A DNA stretch of 23,002 nt, taken from NCBI GenBank assembly GCA_021786815.1, contig JAJYMR010000111.1:1-23002 (forward strand). Direction: 5' to 3'. This document shows, piece after piece, positions 21,872 to 23,002 of the stretch. Origin of the DNA: Deltaproteobacteria bacterium (GTDB lineage Bacteria > Desulfobacterota > Binatia > Binatales > Binataceae). The notes under the pieces were generated by a model. The model searched no databases. It was not told where the DNA came from and saw only the letters and a list, made by a program, of their open reading frames with translations. Numbering within the stretch: position 1 is the stretch's first letter; each line of letters opens with the position of its first letter. Both the position numbers and the translations under genes were made by a program.

Positions 21872-23002
21872 GCAGCTTCGGCGAGCGTATAGAACCGCTG
21901 CGCGCCCTGCTCTATGACCGCGAGCAGGTTGGCGACCTGCGCAAGGTCGTCGCCCCGCCCTACGACCTGATCAACGAGCGGCAACAGAACGAACTCTACG
22001 AACGAAGCCCCTACAATATCGTGCGCCTGGAACTTGCGCGCGACGCGGATCGTTACGCGGCGTCGGCCGCAACGATGACGCGATGGCGGCGTGACGGCGC
22101 GCTCAGGTTCGCCCCGCGCCCCGCAATCTATCACTACGTCCAGGAATTCGGAGTCGACGGGCGAAAGCTCCGCCGCACAGGGCTTATCGTGCGTATCAGG
22201 CTCGAGGAGTTCTCGACCGGCGCGATCCTGCCACACGAAAAGACCTTTCCCGCCGCGAAGCAGGACCGGCTCCGGCTCCTAGAAGCGATCGAGACCAACG
22301 TAAGCTCGGTGTTCGGGCTCTATCCGGGTGAGCATCCGGCGCTTTCCGCGATGCTTCGCGCGGTTGCGGGGCGCGACCCGTTCATCGATATCGTGGACGA
22401 CCTCGGCATCCGGAACCAGCTTCGCGCGATCGAGGAGCCGGACGAGATTGCCACGGTGCAGCGTGCGCTCGCGACCACGCGCGTCCTTATCGCCGACGGA
22501 CACCATCGCTATGAGACCGCGCTCAACTATCGCCGGATGCGCCGTCAGGCCGAAGGTGACCCGAAGGAGCTCCGGCCGTACGACTACACGATGATGACGC
22601 TGGTTGCGTTCGACGATCCGGGCCTCGTCATCCTGCCGACCCATCGGATTGTCGCAAAGCTCGACGCCGGCGCGGCGAATGCCTTCGTCGAGCGCGCGCG
22701 TGAGGCGTTCGAGATTACCGAAACCGATGACCACGCCGCCTTTCTCGGCGAGCTTTCACGCCGCGGACGCGGCACGCTTGGCGTCGCGCTTCGCGGCCGG
22801 GCGTGCCCGATGCTTCTAAAGCTTCGTTCGGCCGAGGCGCTCGCGGCCGCGCTTCCCGACACTCCGCCCGCCGTCCGCGAACTCGACGTCTCGATCCTGC
22901 ATGCGCTCGTGCTCGACCGGATTTTCGGCATCAAAGGTGAAGAAGTTAGAAAAGGCGGCAATATCGAGTACACGATCGACGGACGCGGCGCGCTGGCTGC
23001 GG
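21868..23002 (+). CDS. DUF1015-family protein, 3' end missing
   Basis: The visible 378 residues match the DUF1015 family, cytoplasmic proteins of unknown biochemical role. They include KVVAPPYDLINERQQNELY near residue 27, IYHYVQEFGVDGRKLRRTGL, GAILPHEKTFPAAKQDRL, ETNVSSVFGLY, and the signature VLIADGHHRYETALNYR. Later segments are YDYTMMTLVAFDDPGLVILPTHR and ELDVSILHALVLDRIFGI. The family is usually about 400-450 residues long, so only a short C-terminal part is missing. ATG 21868 overlaps the tsaC stop by four bases (ATGA), with GGAG nearby. It is the last gene seen in the alr-purHD-tsaC operon. Naming by family is firm; function is not known. Confidence 0.88.
   Translation, partial: MSSFGERIEPLRALLYDREQVGDLRKVVAPPYDLINERQQNELYERSPYNIVRLELARDADRYAASAATMTRWRRDGALRFAPRPAIYHYVQEFGVDGRKLRRTGLIVRIRLEEFSTGAILPHEKTFPAAKQDRLRLLEAIETNVSSVFGLYPGEHPALSAMLRAVAGRDPFIDIVDDLGIRNQLRAIEEPDEIATVQRALATTRVLIADGHHRYETALNYRRMRRQAEGDPKELRPYDYTMMTLVAFDDPGLVILPTHRIVAKLDAGAANAFVERAREAFEITETDDHAAFLGELSRRGRGTLGVALRGRACPMLLKLRSAEALAAALPDTPPAVRELDVSILHALVLDRIFGIKGEEVRKGGNIEYTIDGRGALAA

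Noticed and set aside
1..23002. CRISPR arrays, insertion sequences, prophage, toxin-antitoxin or secretion genes
   Set aside because: No repeat-spacer pattern, transposase, integrase or defence-type domain was found on either strand.

Overview
This is a GC-rich, gene-dense chromosomal window with no recognisable mobile element, CRISPR array or rRNA. It looks like an uncultured Gram-negative bacterium. The supporting signs are a lipoprotein with LysM and M23 domains, the pcm/nlpD-like pairing, and a flavin monooxygenase, Rieske oxygenase and alpha/beta-hydrolase set of the kind common in soil lineages. A Binatota or former 'deltaproteobacterial' origin is a low-confidence guess, not something the sequence proves.

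Layout. (1) 1-4077, minus strand: coenzyme A precursor genes. In transcript order these are coaX, an MBL-fold hydrolase, a secreted PDZ protein, a structured non-coding RNA with a strong terminator, panB, and panC (cut by the window edge). The RNA looks like 6S RNA, but its terminator touches the panB ribosome binding site. (2) 4154-7634: a small secreted protein of unknown function (minus), then on the plus strand a short-chain dehydrogenase, tRNA-Pro(GGG), an alpha/beta hydrolase and a small membrane protein ended by a strong terminator. (3) 7663-11102, minus: Rieske oxygenase, alpha/beta hydrolase and luciferase-like monooxygenase, probably one oxidative pathway of unknown substrate. (4) 11247-14837, plus: pcm, a LysM/M23 lipoprotein, apt, a CDF cation exporter and archease. 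(5) 14892-16814, minus: thiS-thiG-thiE behind a complete TPP riboswitch, an intrinsic terminator and a promoter. A likely antiterminator pairing is visible. (6) 16989-23002, plus: a promoter and structured leader, then alr, purH, purD, tsaC and a DUF1015 gene that runs off the window.

Most of the window is housekeeping: CoA, thiamine and purine supply, D-alanine for the wall, tRNA modification and protein repair. The least explained parts are the RNA leader in front of panB, the PDZ protein with a hydrophobic insertion, the three-gene oxidative cluster, and the hairpin-bearing leader of alr. Many starts are GTG or TTG, and long antisense open frames are common because of the base composition. 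They were treated as shadows.
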